Of a stretch of 64,000 nt of DNA, positions 1 through 11,264 are shown in pieces. Position numbers and translations under genes: made by a program. The DNA is from Vicia villosa (Eukaryota > Streptophyta > Magnoliopsida > Fabales > Fabaceae), in the NCBI RefSeq assembly GCF_029867415.1, contig NC_081181.1:120419183-120483182 (forward strand), in the 5' to 3' direction. The notes below the pieces were generated by a model that saw only the letters and a program-made list of their open reading frames with translations, was not told where the DNA came from and made no database searches. Position 1 is the stretch's first letter; each line of letters begins with the position of its first letter.

Positions 1-175
1 ATTCCGCCCAAATCGGAGGGTAAGAAAAATGATGGTAAGTGATGGAATGGAATCCATACCACTCTATTCCGCTCCGTTCCATCCGTTTTTAAATTATTCA
101 AACAATGGAATATCATTTTATTCCATCCCATTCCGCTCCGCTCCATCCGGTTCCATCAATCCAAACAAAGCCTTA
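1..175 (-). mobile_element. Terminal part of a Tourist/PIF-Harbinger-like MITE
   Basis: The plus strand ends in CCAAACAAAGCC followed by TTA. Read on the minus strand this is GGCTTTGTTTGG next to a TTA/TAA trinucleotide, which resembles Tourist/Harbinger terminal inverted repeats and their 3 bp target duplication. The interior is a degenerate run of ATTCCATTCCGCTCC-like words. The other end lies before the window, so the pairing of the termini cannot be checked. Confidence 0.4.
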
Positions 176-349
176 GTATGATAGCTTATTAATTCTTCTA
201 CTACAAATATTTCATCATAAAAATATATATTGCTAAAGCTTCACACCATACAAAAACCGGCTTAATTATATGTATTAAAACCTTACTTTAATATATACAC
301 ATTCCAAAATTTATAATAGATATATTATCATCTCATATAGAATCTGTAT

Positions 350-511
350 ATTATAAATATATATATATATTTATACCTTAGCATTCATACTAAATATTAC
401 AGATTATAAATATATATATATTTATACCTTAGCATTCATACTAAATATAAGTCACTTGCAACCAAAAACAAAAACAAAACCAACGCACATGATAAGCTAT
501 AAGTCACTTGC
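350..511. repeat. Local tandem duplication, AT-rich
   Basis: A segment of about 50 bp containing TTTATACCTTAGCATTCAT and a (TA)n tract occurs twice in a row (about 350-398 and 404-450). The word ATAAGTCACTTGCA then recurs at about 447 and 498. No gene is apparent around it. Confidence 0.7.
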
Positions 512-655
512 AGACAAAACAATACCAAAGCACCAAAATAAGGCCACTAGAATTGCCTGAGGCGTTCTTCTCAGGATTGGAGGCGCCCTTCTCAACTGGA
601 TTGAGGCCTCGTCTCAATTCTTTTGTTTTCTTTGTTCACACAATTCCCAGTTCTT

Positions 656-705
656 CTATTTTCCAACTTCATATATTTTTCTATTTTCCAACTTCATATA
701 TTTTT
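656..705. repeat. Perfect 25 bp tandem duplication
   Basis: Two perfect copies (656-680 and 681-705) of a T-rich 25-mer beginning CTATTTTCCAACTTC. It looks like a slippage duplication in non-coding DNA. Confidence 0.8.
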
Positions 706-1492
706 CTTCTGCAACCCCATCGCCCAATTCAACCATTAATCTCCAAACCATTCACACCATAATTAATAGTACAGCAACAATCAAGAAATCAATTGACCAT
801 TTGGGACAACGTCATCGACTCATCACAGACAACAAAATTCACAAATCACACCAAATTCTCATAAAATCAAACAACACCGAAATAACAAACAATTCATGGT
901 ATCAATTTATATAACCCAATCCCTACATACTAATCATCATATTCCCAGTTATATAATTCAAACCCCACCCTTACCTTGTATATGGATACCGCCTCTAATA
1001 TCCAATCGAGTGCAAGCCTTTTCCTTCTTTACCTTTTCCCGTCAATTCCTTCGTCGGCAACTCTGTTTCACGGTCTATTCTACCAAAAGCCAAAACCTTA
1101 TTTTCCATAAAAACCTAATTCCATATATCCTTTTTATTAATCCAATAAACCAAATAATAATAATAGTTACTATTATTTCTTAATGGGCCTACTAATTGTA
1201 CACCTCCGTATTGCTTTACACACCACACCAATTTAAATAATATTATTATTAATATTATTTTATTCAACCAAAAAACTAACTTAATTAAATAATCCATAAT
1301 AATATTATTCTTAATATTATTTCTCCGACTAACCGACTAAAATCTGACTTTAACTTAATAATCCAAATGCGCCTCTTATAATCACACTGACAAATCCAAC
1401 TACTTCGATACACTCTCAAACTTCTTCAAAATCCAATAATTAAATTCTTCAATAATTTAATTAACTAATTAATTAAATTTGGGGCGTTACAG

Positions 1493-4400
1493 GACTCGTA
1501 AACCTGTAAGTGTTGTGAACCCAAGTTGTTGGAGTGGGATGAGTAATGAATTTATTGGGCAGCGTAAGTAGAAGGGATATTGGAATCGTCAAGCTTCAGG
1601 AGAGCGGTTGACGCAAAGTAGTGATACCCGAACTGTCAAGATGTGGATCGAGACAACTAGAACCCCCAGGATTTTGACTGGACGAAGTGAAACTTTCTCT
1701 AAGTCTTGGTAATAGCAAGGGAAATCCATACAGGATTGAGTAGGCGCCTTGTAAATGAGATTCTCCGAAGGTGTTGAGATGGGAATTAGTAGGATTCAGT
1801 ACTGATGATACTGCCGGTGTTAAGTATGACTGGTGAGTTGATAGGACAGAATGACCTTTGGAAATGCGGACAGAGGAGTTAGACCTTTCTGATTGCGCTG
1901 GTACGGATAATAATTGGATGGGCGGAGTATTAGATCCTGATCCAACTTGAAGAACCCTAAGCGAGAGTAGTTACCTAGTAAATATTGGTGGAATGTACGA
2001 GTGTGGTGACTTACGATTTGGGCGAGGTTTGAATACCCGGTCGATAGAAGAGGATATGTATTTCTGTTCTTATCATTTTATATTTAAGTTCTAGAACTAC
2101 GCTAGATGGAATATGAAATGATGTAGAAGCGTGAAATGCAGTGACCTAAGTTCTTGTTAGTTGTTGTTCGTCTGACCCCGAGTGAAGCCATAGAACTACA
2201 CTTGGCGTTGGGCGTTTAGGCGAGTAAGAACTAAGATCTATCTGGAACGTCAGTAGGAGGATCGCAGTTGCGTTGGTTGTTAGGAACCATAGTATTCCTA
2301 TCTGGACTGAATTATCCTTGGAATCTCATGCATGCGTGGGACGAGTGGGTACGCGCACTGCATGGTAATCCGAAGTTGAACTTCAAATCTTCGTGTTTGG
2401 CGTTTTGGCTTTCCGAGTAAGTAAACCTTGATGTGTAGCACTCTCAGGTTTTAGCATCCTGAGGAGTGTGATTTGAAGGACTTGAGGAACGATGAGCCTA
2501 TTGGAGGTCTGTTCAGACACTGGTCGGTTGTGACTTTAGGATACACGTGGAGATCGTTATACGCCACAGAGGTAGATTACCTGGATACATGGCCTCGGAG
2601 TTGGACCACCATGTTGGTATTACCAGACGGGTATAATGCCACAGTATCGCTATTGTGCACAAGATGCGTGAGTCATCCTTTTTCCGACATGTGTGGGACA
2701 AAGACGATCTGAAGCTCAAGGTAGAATTCTGATTTGGCACTCGTGAGACACAGATCCAGACTCTCATAAGGTATGTGGGATAAGGATCCATACATCGCGC
2801 TCGATAGTAGAGGAATAACTAGACAGGCGATGGTGGGACGGATCAAGATCCGATACTATGCTTATAGAGACTCTGAATGATCGTGTTCGCGCAAGTTAGA
2901 GTCGGATTATACCTTGCAGACGTTCTCGTTTCATGAAGTGTTAAGTTGGAAATTTTGCATAAGTGTCTAGAGTGGGACTCATGTGCGATCATGATATCCT
3001 GGTCAGCATAGTGAGTGGCTATCATGTATCATTGGCAACCGGTGATGGAATATGCGAATTGTACCTTGGAGTAGCTTGAGGTGTGACATTCTTGGAAGAG
3101 TGTATGTTGATGTTTTGAGTGAAGGGACGTCAATCTTGGTAAAGTATAGACATTTTTGGTTTGAGAACTGCTAAGGAGTCTATAAGAGAGATGTTCAAAG
3201 TGCAAAGTGCAATTTCTCGCATTGTGGCTACACTCTGATTGTTAGAAGCACTGCAATGACGGATGCAGTCGCCGAGGAAGTCAGTTTAGTGTCTGATTAA
3301 GAGGTGGAACATACACTAGATGACTGTGTGAATGGAGAGTGGCTATGTGAGGATTGTTATATCAGTAAGTCGCACGAGTTATCAGAGGTGATACTACGCT
3401 AAGAGAATGAAGGTGTATGGTTGGGTAAAAGTTGTGCAGAACTGCTAGAGTTATCATGAGCTGCAGTACGTTTTGAAGAGTTTATTATACCGGCTAAGCA
3501 ACCAGATCTGTTGGAGGGGAAAAACATAGCAGTTGTACGCTGTGGAAGTCAGTGACAAGGACGAACCTCTAAGTCAGTGAGTATTTGGGTTTCAATGTCC
3601 TGAGATCGAAACATGTGCCTAAGTTATGGTAGATGAACTATATGGAATGGCAGAGTAAGTAGAAACTTGATTTTGGAGAGTACGCAACTTCGAGGAGTAG
3701 TGGTCGACGGTGGATGTATATGGAGTCCTGGCACGTGTTGTAATTGGACAACTGTAGATAAGGAATTATTGTGTATTAATGGAAACTAAGTGAATTATGG
3801 ATATAACGTGACTCAGAGGATTTCAAGGTGCGTGACTTGTTGGAATCAGAGTAGCGCAACAGATCAAGGAAGAATCAGATAAGTCTGAGGTAGGAACGAA
3901 CGGACTATTTGTAGGATTTTATGTTGGGATGAAAGTATCTTTCTAAGGGAAATTGTCGAAGCAACGTTTCATTCATCTCAGTCTCTTACGAGAGTTCACC
4001 ATAACCCTAAGAGGTGTTGATAATGGGCCAACTCAAAAGAGACTTCGTGGTTGATATGTGGTCCGACATTCGTAGACCATTGGTTGAACTTGTAAGCATT
4101 TGGGGTTGGACAGAGTATTGTGACCGCTGGAACGCTGAATACAAGTTAAGGATCTCTTTTGGCGTAGGTCTTTCGCGGTTATGTTTTATGCATTTTAAGC
4201 GTGTATGAAGTTTTGAATCGTGGTTGTAGGTTAACGGTTGGAACCCACCGTTCGTCGGTGGAGCCTTGGTTGAAGTGGTGGGATGTCAAAGCTATAGTTG
4301 CGAGATGTTACACCTTGTGGTTTACAATGACAGTTATTATGTCTGAACGGAGGTAAGGCGATTCAGTTGTTTAAGTAAAGGTAAATTTGGGACAACCACC

Positions 4401-4938
4401 CTAAGACTTTGGGAACTGGAAGTTAAGACCAAGGAACTTGGCGATCACCTAGCGGCTGTATGGACTCTTGTGGAGAGTGATCTGAAGTGTTGTCGCAGAA
4501 AGGAATATTTTGGCAGAAATTCTTGAATGGGAAGTAACTCGAGAAGTTGAGGTTAGCAGTAACATATGTTTAGCAAGGATAAGTTAAACGAAGACTGGAA
4601 CGAAGAATACTCGACATAAGTGGATTACTAAGGTTTTTGGAGTTATGAAACCTAATATGGAGCAGTGGAGGTCTAGGACCTTGGAAGAATCTTTTCCGAG
4701 GTATGTTAAGACGAAGTATCTACAGAGATGGTTTGCGTGAGGATTAGAGTTTCTGATCATGTATAGTGGGATGCAAGTATTTTGGCAGATTATGTTTCTT
4801 CGTATGGAATAACCCTCAGACAGAGTTGTCAGATTATCTAAAGAGAAATGTAAGGGACTTTTGTCCCCTCGTTAGGAAGAAGATTCCAAGAGCTTGTATT
4901 CATGGTGATTGCATTGAATTCGAGGATGAATTCTATTT
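1493..4938 (+). mobile_element. Non-coding interior of a decayed Tekay-like Ty3/gypsy element
   Basis: About 3.4 kb lie directly upstream of a polypurine tract and a 3' LTR. I find no open frame above 92 codons on either strand and no recognisable protease, reverse transcriptase, RNase H or integrase motif. The last part (about 4915-4940, ATTCGAGGATGAATTCTATT) closely matches the stretch before the polypurine tract of the intact-looking Tekay element at 32053-32090 (minus), which places the element in that lineage. The 5' LTR and primer site are missing. Length and lack of coding are reminiscent of large retrotransposon derivatives (LARD), but extreme decay of a coding element is also possible. 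Confidence 0.5.
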
Positions 4939-4952
4939 AAGGGGGGGGGAGA
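4939..4952 (+). other. Polypurine tract (second-strand primer)
   Basis: AAGGGGGGGGAGAA immediately precedes the LTR start TGTAATACCC. In LTR retrotransposons this tract primes plus-strand DNA synthesis. Its position fixes the element orientation as plus. Confidence 0.8.
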
Positions 4953-5590
4953 ATGTAATACCCGGTATAATTATCACCTAAAGACTATCAATAAATAAAT
5001 TGATGAAGTCATTAGAGGATAATTGGCACTAAGTTTCTCAATTGGTCTATTTGTAGAGAAATTGACTAAATGGATGGTAAGGGGTATTTTAGACATTTAC
5101 ATTCTTTGATAAGCTCACTTAGACTCATTTTGTTGGTCTTGCAATTGGAATCAAAAACAAAAGAAACCAGAATTTGTGAAAAAAGAAGTAGAGGAACGTG
5201 AAAGATGAGGAAAGGAGGAGAAAGTGCACATTTGGTCCAATTACAAGCTCAAGTTCTCATCAAACTCTTGCATGCACCAAAATCTTCCCCAAGCTTGATT
5301 CTCCCATCATCTTCTTCTTGTTGTTCAGCTTCATCATCATCTCCAATTTCAGGTGAGTCTCTAGTTAGAGACTTGGGGTTTTATAGGGTTTGCATGAATT
5401 TGGGGATGATGGGGTTTTGATGAGAAATTGATGTTAATATGTTGATCATATATGTTCTTTCCTGTTAGAATCCTTCTATAATAGTGTATAAACATGATTT
5501 AGAATGCAGTGGTATGTTGGGATTGATTTGGGTGAAGTTGGATTGGAGTTTGGAACTTTAAAATGCAGAGTCTTTGGGTCTGTCAGCGAT

Positions 5591-5695
5591 GTAACCGGTT
5601 ACACGGTTGATGTAACCGGTTACATGTGTGAAAAAGGGTGAAAAATGCACTTTTTGGGTCATGTAACCGGTTACATGATTCATGTAACCCGTTAC
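5591..5695. repeat. Four GTAACCGGTTAC palindromes within the LTR
   Basis: The 12 bp palindrome GTAACCGGTTAC lies at 5591, 5612 and 5663. A one-mismatch copy, GTAACCCGTTAC, lies at 5684. They form two pairs about 21 bp apart within each pair. The location, about 640-740 bp into the LTR, matches the location of a different GC-rich palindrome cluster in the Tekay LTR at 30047-32052. Confidence 0.9.
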
Positions 5696-6370
5696 ATCAC
5701 TGTTTGGGCAGCTTTTTCAAAACTTCATAAATTCAACTTTTGCATCCTATATCCGATTGACACATATTTTATATCATTGGAAAGCTAACAAAAAGGGCTA
5801 TGAGATGCCTAAGCTTACATGACTCTATCATACTCCTAATTATTACTAAAATCCAAGTGTATATCTTGTATCTTGTTTAATAAAAGTAAAACTTGGTGAA
5901 AAGAATTAGTACGCTACATGTATGATTGACTCTTGGGTTTATATAAACTAACCTAAGTATATTATATGATTAATTAAAGTTAATTAAGACATGTAATGAC
6001 GGATTGAGTGATATGGGCAAAGAGATGAAAGGTTCTACAATTAACATAAGTGTTAAAAGGATTACTCAATAAACATAATGGTGAGGTAATTCTTAGAATG
6101 CATATTGTGAAGTATTAACGGAGGTCAACTAACAAGGTTGTGTCATGGACAAGGGTTACGTAATGGGCATGAGGGTAGTAACCGGTGAGATGCTTGTTAC
6201 TTATATGTCGTTGTCCTTGCGATGCGATGTCCAAGGATGTTCCCAGGCCATATATGAAGGTCCTTCTCGAGTGTGACGCTCGGGATTGATTGGTGCTCCG
6301 CAGTTCAGGAGTATTCTTCGGGGATGAACTCCCGGGGATGCGAACCAATATCTTCCCCTTATCGTTCTCA

Positions 6371-6665
6371 TTATTGAGGATTCAAATCGTGTGATGTGAT
6401 TCGGAGTTGATTCCATGGGTTTGATGAGTTGAATTGTGCGATGCAATTCGATGAGAATCCATGTTTCCCTACGATCCATATTATTGAGGATTTGAATCGT
6501 GTGATGCGATTCAGAGTTGATTCCATGGTTTCGACGAGTTGAATTGTGCGATGCAATTTGATGAGAATCCATGTTTCCCTATGATCCATAATGTTGATGA
6601 TTCTAATCGTGTGATGCGGTTCAGAGTTAGAATTCCATGGTTTTGAGGAGTTGAATCGTAGTCTA
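6371..6665. repeat. 110 bp tandem repeat, about 2.7 copies
   Basis: Copies begin at 6371, 6481 and 6591 (the last partial), each starting near TTATTGAGGATT. Each copy contains two near-palindromes, GAATCGTGTGATGCGATTC and GAATTGTGCGATGCAATT. The overlapping minus-strand open frames are repetitive and are not taken as genes. Confidence 0.85.
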
Positions 6666-7256
6666 TATGAATTAATTACCATGTAGATTTAAAAGGTATG
6701 CTTCTGGGTCTTAATCTAAGAGCAGATAGGCAAGTAAATCCGGAAGACCTATATTGGAGGTAACGTATACCTAATATCTGAACATGCGATATGTTTTCAG
6801 AGTATCCAATCGGGTGGTCAGTGGACACTAAATCTTGGAACTACGAGTTGACAGGCTTTTCTGTATTGGATAATGAGGAAACCTTAGGATCTGAGATGGA
6901 TCTGTAGATGATGTATGTACCCTGTAGAACCGAGTTGACCCATAGGATAGGAGGACTCACTGAGATTTAGTAATCTCACCCCAATCAACTTATTTTTTTC
7001 AGGTGCGGTTTAGTAACGTTTGGTCAGTAGCAGGTTTGGACTGAAGACTTGGAAGTGGTGATGGCTTGGAGACCTCGTCAGTTCTCACTCTCCGCTGTGC
7101 AGATCCATTGAAGACACATGTTTTGTAATTCTTATTAGGATTTCATGTTGTAATTTTATATGGATCTTTCTATAACTATAGCTTTTGTATGTACTCAATA
7201 TCAATTTATAACGTTTCATGCATAATATACTAGTCAGTTATGTATGAGGTGTTACA

Positions 7257-7745
7257 TTAATTGTTAACCCAGTTTGGGGTAACATCACCTACTCTGAGGG
7301 CTACCAAGCCAAAAAGGAAATTCACTATAATAATATTAGTTCAGAGCCTAAACACTCCCAATTTATAACTTCTCTCTTAATCACAACCCCATGCAACTTC
7401 TACCTAGAAATCAACATCTTGTTATGAGATATCCCATCTCACTTCCAATTACCGTAGTGATAAACCTGCAACCACAAACCTTGTGACCGGAATCAAAAGA
7501 ACTCAATAGAAAGATTAGATTTTCAAATACACAATACTTAGTTTTGCTTTAAAGCTTCAAAAAAGAATAATACTTAACTCAATGCTTAAAAGATTTAAGA
7601 GTGAGAACAACAACTTGACAAACAGTCAAGTAACAATCAGTCTACCACAGTGTATCAAAAGATATGTGGGTGACTTAACACAAAATTAGTCTACCACAGT
7701 GTACTGGATGGTATCATTAGGGTGGCAAATGGGGCACTTTTGTAT
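7257..7745. other. No gene seen; unassigned repeat-like DNA
   Basis: Non-coding by eye. The word AGTCTACCACAGTGTA occurs twice (7639 and 7688). The stretch beginning AACCCAGTTTGGGGT resembles repetitive legume DNA, but I cannot assign it to a family. Confidence 0.4.
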
Positions 7746-7877
7746 CGTCGACATCGTGTCAGAACAGGTGGGGAACTTGACGGCAGAGGCAGAGTAGCCA
7801 TCACACAGCATGGTGGACGCAGAGGCGGTGCTAGAGGCAGAGGAAAGGCGGAGGATGTTGTCCAACACACTCAGTAG
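7746..7877 (+). pseudogene. RGG-rich C-terminal tail of an unknown protein gene
   Basis: An open stretch of about 43 codons ends in two consecutive TAG codons. It contains GGRRGGARGRGKAEDVVQ preceded by RTGGELDGRGR, an arginine-glycine-rich tail that could bind RNA or act as a basic terminus. There is no start codon and no upstream domain in frame, so only the end of the gene survives. Such tails occur at the C terminus of some plant mobile-domain (MAIN-like) proteins carried by Mutator-like transposons. That assignment is from memory of the family and is tentative. The palindromes at 8112-8173 lie just downstream. Confidence 0.35.
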
Positions 7878-8111
7878 TAGTGATGCCTGTGATTTTTTGA
7901 TATCTGTGTTTTGATTTCATTTATGTACGTTACTTTGATTATGTATTTGACATTATGGCCGATGATTTATATGATGTATTTTTTTGGCGTACTATATTTC
8001 GTTGCCTTTAAATTGTATTACTTTAATTTACTATAATTTGATGTTTCATTATTTTTTATAAAAATTGAGTTTTGGAGTGAAATGTATTTGATTTTAAAAT
8101 ATAGCAGAATG

Positions 8112-8173
8112 TTTCGTAGGTACATCTACGGAACACTATGTTTTTAACACGTTCGGTAGATGTACCTACGGAA
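8112..8173. repeat. Pair of inverted 22 bp near-palindromes
   Basis: Two 22-mers (8112-8133 and 8152-8173), built on GTAGGTACATCTACGGAA and its reverse complement, face each other across about 18 bp. Each one is also nearly self-complementary, so the stretch can form one large hairpin or a cruciform. Confidence 0.8.
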
Positions 8174-8413
8174 AAAACCAATTTTTTTAAAAAAAATATT
8201 CCAGATACGGAAGCTAGGGACATTATTGAAATTTCTTCAGGTGCCTAAGAAATTCAAGAGATGTAATGAGATATTCTTTTGTTTTTTTAGAAGAAACTTA
8301 ATCATAATCAGTATTCAATTTTAAATTTAATTTAATATTAATGGTGTTGTTTATACCATAGAATCACTATGTATATACTAATAATTACTAATTATGTATT
8401 ATATATTATCATT

Positions 8414-8414
<1 letters not shown>

Positions 8415-8444
<30 letters not shown>
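8415..8444. repeat. (TAA)n microsatellite
   Basis: About ten uninterrupted TAA/ATA units. Confidence 0.95.
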
Positions 8445-8447
<3 letters not shown>

Positions 8448-9329
8448 TGTATTTTAAAATATGAAACAAAAATTTACCTATAAAATAATCTATAATATAA
8501 GATAATTGTTCTGAAAATCACACTAATGACCTTCGCTATATTAATGCCACCTATTCATTTTTAGGATAACTTGTGAATGATACCTAAACAAAAATAATAT
8601 TTTTATACGGGATAATATCTAACTTTGGTTTAAATATTTTCTTATACAAAAAATGGTATTTATGATCCAAATATTTTTGATTAAAAAATGGTATACGAAA
8701 AAATATATTATTGATCTATATATTTTTATATACAAAAATTTACCTTTAACTAGATATTTTTGTAAACGATACCTAAACAAAAATTATATTGGTCTATGGG
8801 AAAAAATATATTATTGATCAAAATATTTTTTTATACGATAATTTACTATTGATCCATGACAAAATACAAAAAAACACGTGTGAAATTAGGTCTATACAAA
8901 ACAATGGATGTACCATAATGAGATATACTTACGTGCACCAAACTTGTAGTATCCCTACGTCCACCCACCGATTTTCAACGATCATATCCTTTATATCTTT
9001 AGGAAAGATTAAGAAACTCTCTAACCCCTTAACTCTGGATCATGTTCTAGTGCAAGAGTAAACATCGCGTCTTCGTAGCGTATAACGTAACATAAAATTT
9101 TGGTATATGATCCTTAAGAGGGAGTCAATAACCTGTTATAGATCTCGTTATCGATGAGGGCAGCTGAACAACTGCCTTTTCTGCTTGTACCATGTACAAT
9201 AGTCATCACCATCATCATCTTCAATTGTACACTGTAGGATGGTTCCACTGACTCTCTACATCATAAAAAACACAGGAACACAAAATAGAATTAACACTCT
9301 ATATATCATACATTTCAGATATCACAAAT
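8445..9329. other. AT-rich, no gene seen
   Basis: A direct repeat GATACCTAAACAAAAAT occurs at about 8579 and 8769, with many ATATTTTT/TTGATC words between. The open frame 8789-9061 has no family features. The part from about 9060 to 9329 could be the far 3' portion of the CACTA gene described next, but I cannot follow its frame. Confidence 0.4.
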
Positions 9330-10583
9330 TCTCACATACCGCATATAACTCTTCCATTCTTTCCAGCGAGTTTCCCGCCCCGCGTCTATCAGGCTTCAAA
9401 ATTGTTTCTCTTGAGTATCCAACTTCCTCTCAAACTCTTATAATGTTTCTTTTCGTAACTGTCTGGTGATTTTTTTAGATGTACCAAAATAGCCTCTCAG
9501 GCCGATGCCATCTTCAACACCATGGACACACCCACCATGCTCCTTTGTATTAATTTCTTCTACTAATATATCATGTCGTGGTTCTAGAATAAAGGAACCT
9601 TCACGAGATGAGATAACCAACGAATCCTACACAATATGATAAGACATACATTGATAATTACTAAAGCAATTTAAATAACACTTAACATATGCACAACAAG
9701 TCCTACTTACAATTTTCTCACCGATTAATCTTGAGGAATATGGTCTTTGTCAAGCCCTCTTCCACTTCTCATGTCGTAATGGTGGAGATGGTCCCCGATC
9801 ACGACTCATGGAGTCCTCCTCCCATAGTTGTTGTTTTCTCAGCACTCATTGTTTTCTCAAGTTTTATGTATCCCCCACGAGACAATCTATGGGGTACTTA
9901 TTTTTAGCCTTGTTCGATTTTCCTGCTTCACTTTTAACCTATTTTAAACATAGGAAAAATATTAACGTCCATGGTTGTATCCATAAAATTATACAACTGG
10001 CAGAACTACGAGACTTTAGAAACTTTTTTCAATCCTTCTTGTTAAGAAAAATATATTTCATCCACGAGCACTCAATATTAGGCTTAGGCTTCGTAATGTA
10101 GTCACTCGTGAGTCGCGACTTAAAACTCCTCCAAGTCATACCAGCATAAGAGATCCATTTTTTTCAACTTCAAACCATCAATAAAATCAAATGTCAACTA
10201 CACATTTATATCAATAAGTATGTATTAGTGTTTATATAAAGTAATATCAAATTGATGAAAATTAAAATTAATATCTGAACGTCTGTTCATATGCTTTTTT
10301 TACCTCATATGTTACATATTTCCAATCATCTAACAATATGTTGAGTTTGCTACGTCCAAGAAACACAACACAACTCTTAAAAAGCAAAGAATGAGGACCA
10401 TCAAGAATCGTATAAACGACAGTAAACTCGACCGAAAGTCTTACACCAACTTGCGGACTTTTGTTAATTTAGCCATCATTGTGGCACCTGTTTTTTCTGT
10501 TGTGCACCTGCAGATTGAGAATAATTTGCACTGGTTTCATTTGTATACGTAGCTTCGTCGCTACTAGATGAAGAAGAGGCCAT
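9330..10583 (-). pseudogene. CACTA transposon-associated protein (Transposase_24/Ptta-En-Spm-like), broken
   Basis: It starts at ATG 10583, reading MASSSSSSDEATY. The frame then holds short recognisable stretches in order: VGVRLSVEF, FLGRSKLNILLDDWKYV, WRSFKSRLTSDYI, PSPPLRHEKWK, and finally an open part (9620-9438) with EPRHDILVEEIN, GLRGYFGTSKK and then EFERKLDTQEK. This order matches the plant protein family that accompanies CACTA transposases, a DNA-binding partner and not the catalytic transposase. Two candidate introns (GT...TGTAG near 10275-10170, and GTAAGTAGG...TGTGTAG near 9715-9628) suggest an original spliced gene. Several frameshifts and stop codons break it, so no protein is expected. 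The catalytic transposase is not in the window. Family assignment rests on motif recall. Confidence 0.6.
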
Positions 10584-10619
10584 CTATCAAGAAATAAAAT
10601 AATTAACATCAAGAGACAT

Positions 10620-10925
10620 ACATCATCCACAATAGCATCATCAACACAGTGGCATCATCAACAACAGTGGCATCATCAACATAATGGCACTACCAACAAC
10701 AAATACATAAGCAACTATGACATCATCAACAATAATGAATTCAACAACAACCAATTGAATAAGCATTAGTGGCATCATCAACACAATGACATCAACAACA
10801 AATACGTAAGCAACAATGACATCATCAATGACAATGGCATCAACAAGAACGATGGCATCATCAACAATAATGGCATCAACAACAAATATATGAACAACAA
10901 TGGCATCAACATAAACAAAAACACA
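10620..10925. repeat. Degenerate minisatellite (GCATCATCAACAACA-like)
   Basis: About 300 bp of variant words such as GGCATCATCAACA and ACAATGACATCATCAAC. On the minus strand this gives a long open frame of VDAIVVDDVIV repeats (10641-11006), which is a translation of the repeat and not a gene. It lies upstream of the CACTA gene, between the gene and the terminus. Confidence 0.85.
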
Positions 10926-11264
10926 ATGGAAAATGACGGTACTATAATGCATGGGGAAGACGTTTATGTACTGGAAACTTGATGAATAAGTAAAAAAAAT
11001 TGTCATAATGTTTGAGTCCCTCCTCGACAGCTAAACCGAAATTGGTATGAAAGCATAAAAGTTGGTTGAAAATGGCATTATTTCTTCAGGTTTGAAGATG
11101 GTTTTGTACGTTTCATTAGGGATGAAACTGGTTTTGTTTTGTTAGGGTTGCAAATGGCGTATATTCGTCAGGGGTTGAAATGGCGTTGTTTCGTGATGGA
11201 AATGAAAATATGTTGCTGAAGAGACAAGTTAGCTAGCCATGTTTCCTTAAAGTGAATACATCAT

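Larger units (their letters stand above)
176..1492 (-). mobile_element. AT-rich stretch ending in the start of a minus-oriented Ty3/gypsy LTR
   Basis: The plus strand ends in TTTGGGGCGTTACA at 1492. On the minus strand this is TGTAACGCCCCAAA, a typical start of a legume Ty3/gypsy LTR, followed by AT-rich U3-like DNA. No primer site or polypurine tract lies beside it, so it is an LTR fragment or a solo LTR whose other end I could not find. The short open frames at 508-762 and 896-1183 look like chance frames. The left limit given here is only the end of the MITE. Confidence 0.45.
4953..7256 (+). repeat. 3' LTR of the decayed Tekay-like element (about 2.3 kb)
   Basis: It starts TGTAATACCC right after the polypurine tract and ends GAGGTGTTACA, so it has TG...CA ends with the TGTAAYACC/GGTGTTACA form shared by the other Tekay-type LTRs in the window. 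It contains four GTAACCGGTTAC palindromes (5591-5695), a 110 bp tandem repeat (6371-6665), and a stem-loop GAGAT-TTAGTA-ATCTC followed by ACCCCA near the 3' end (6962-6977) that recurs in the other two LTR families here. The flank after it is TTAAT. A short frame at 5205-5420 is low-complexity serine and has no family match. Confidence 0.75.

Noticed and set aside
508..1183. Small frames of 84 and 95 codons
   Set aside because: AT-rich low-complexity, the first crosses a 25 bp tandem duplication, and both lie in LTR-like DNA.
1493..4952. Host gene region without annotated ORFs
   Set aside because: Polypurine tract and LTR directly downstream mark it as the inside of a retrotransposon.
6115..6682. 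Three overlapping minus-strand frames of 77-123 codons
   Set aside because: They translate the 110 bp tandem repeat. Residue pattern repeats with the DNA period.
10641..11006. 121-codon hydrophobic VDAIVVD frame, like a membrane protein
   Set aside because: A direct translation of the GCATCATCAACA minisatellite.
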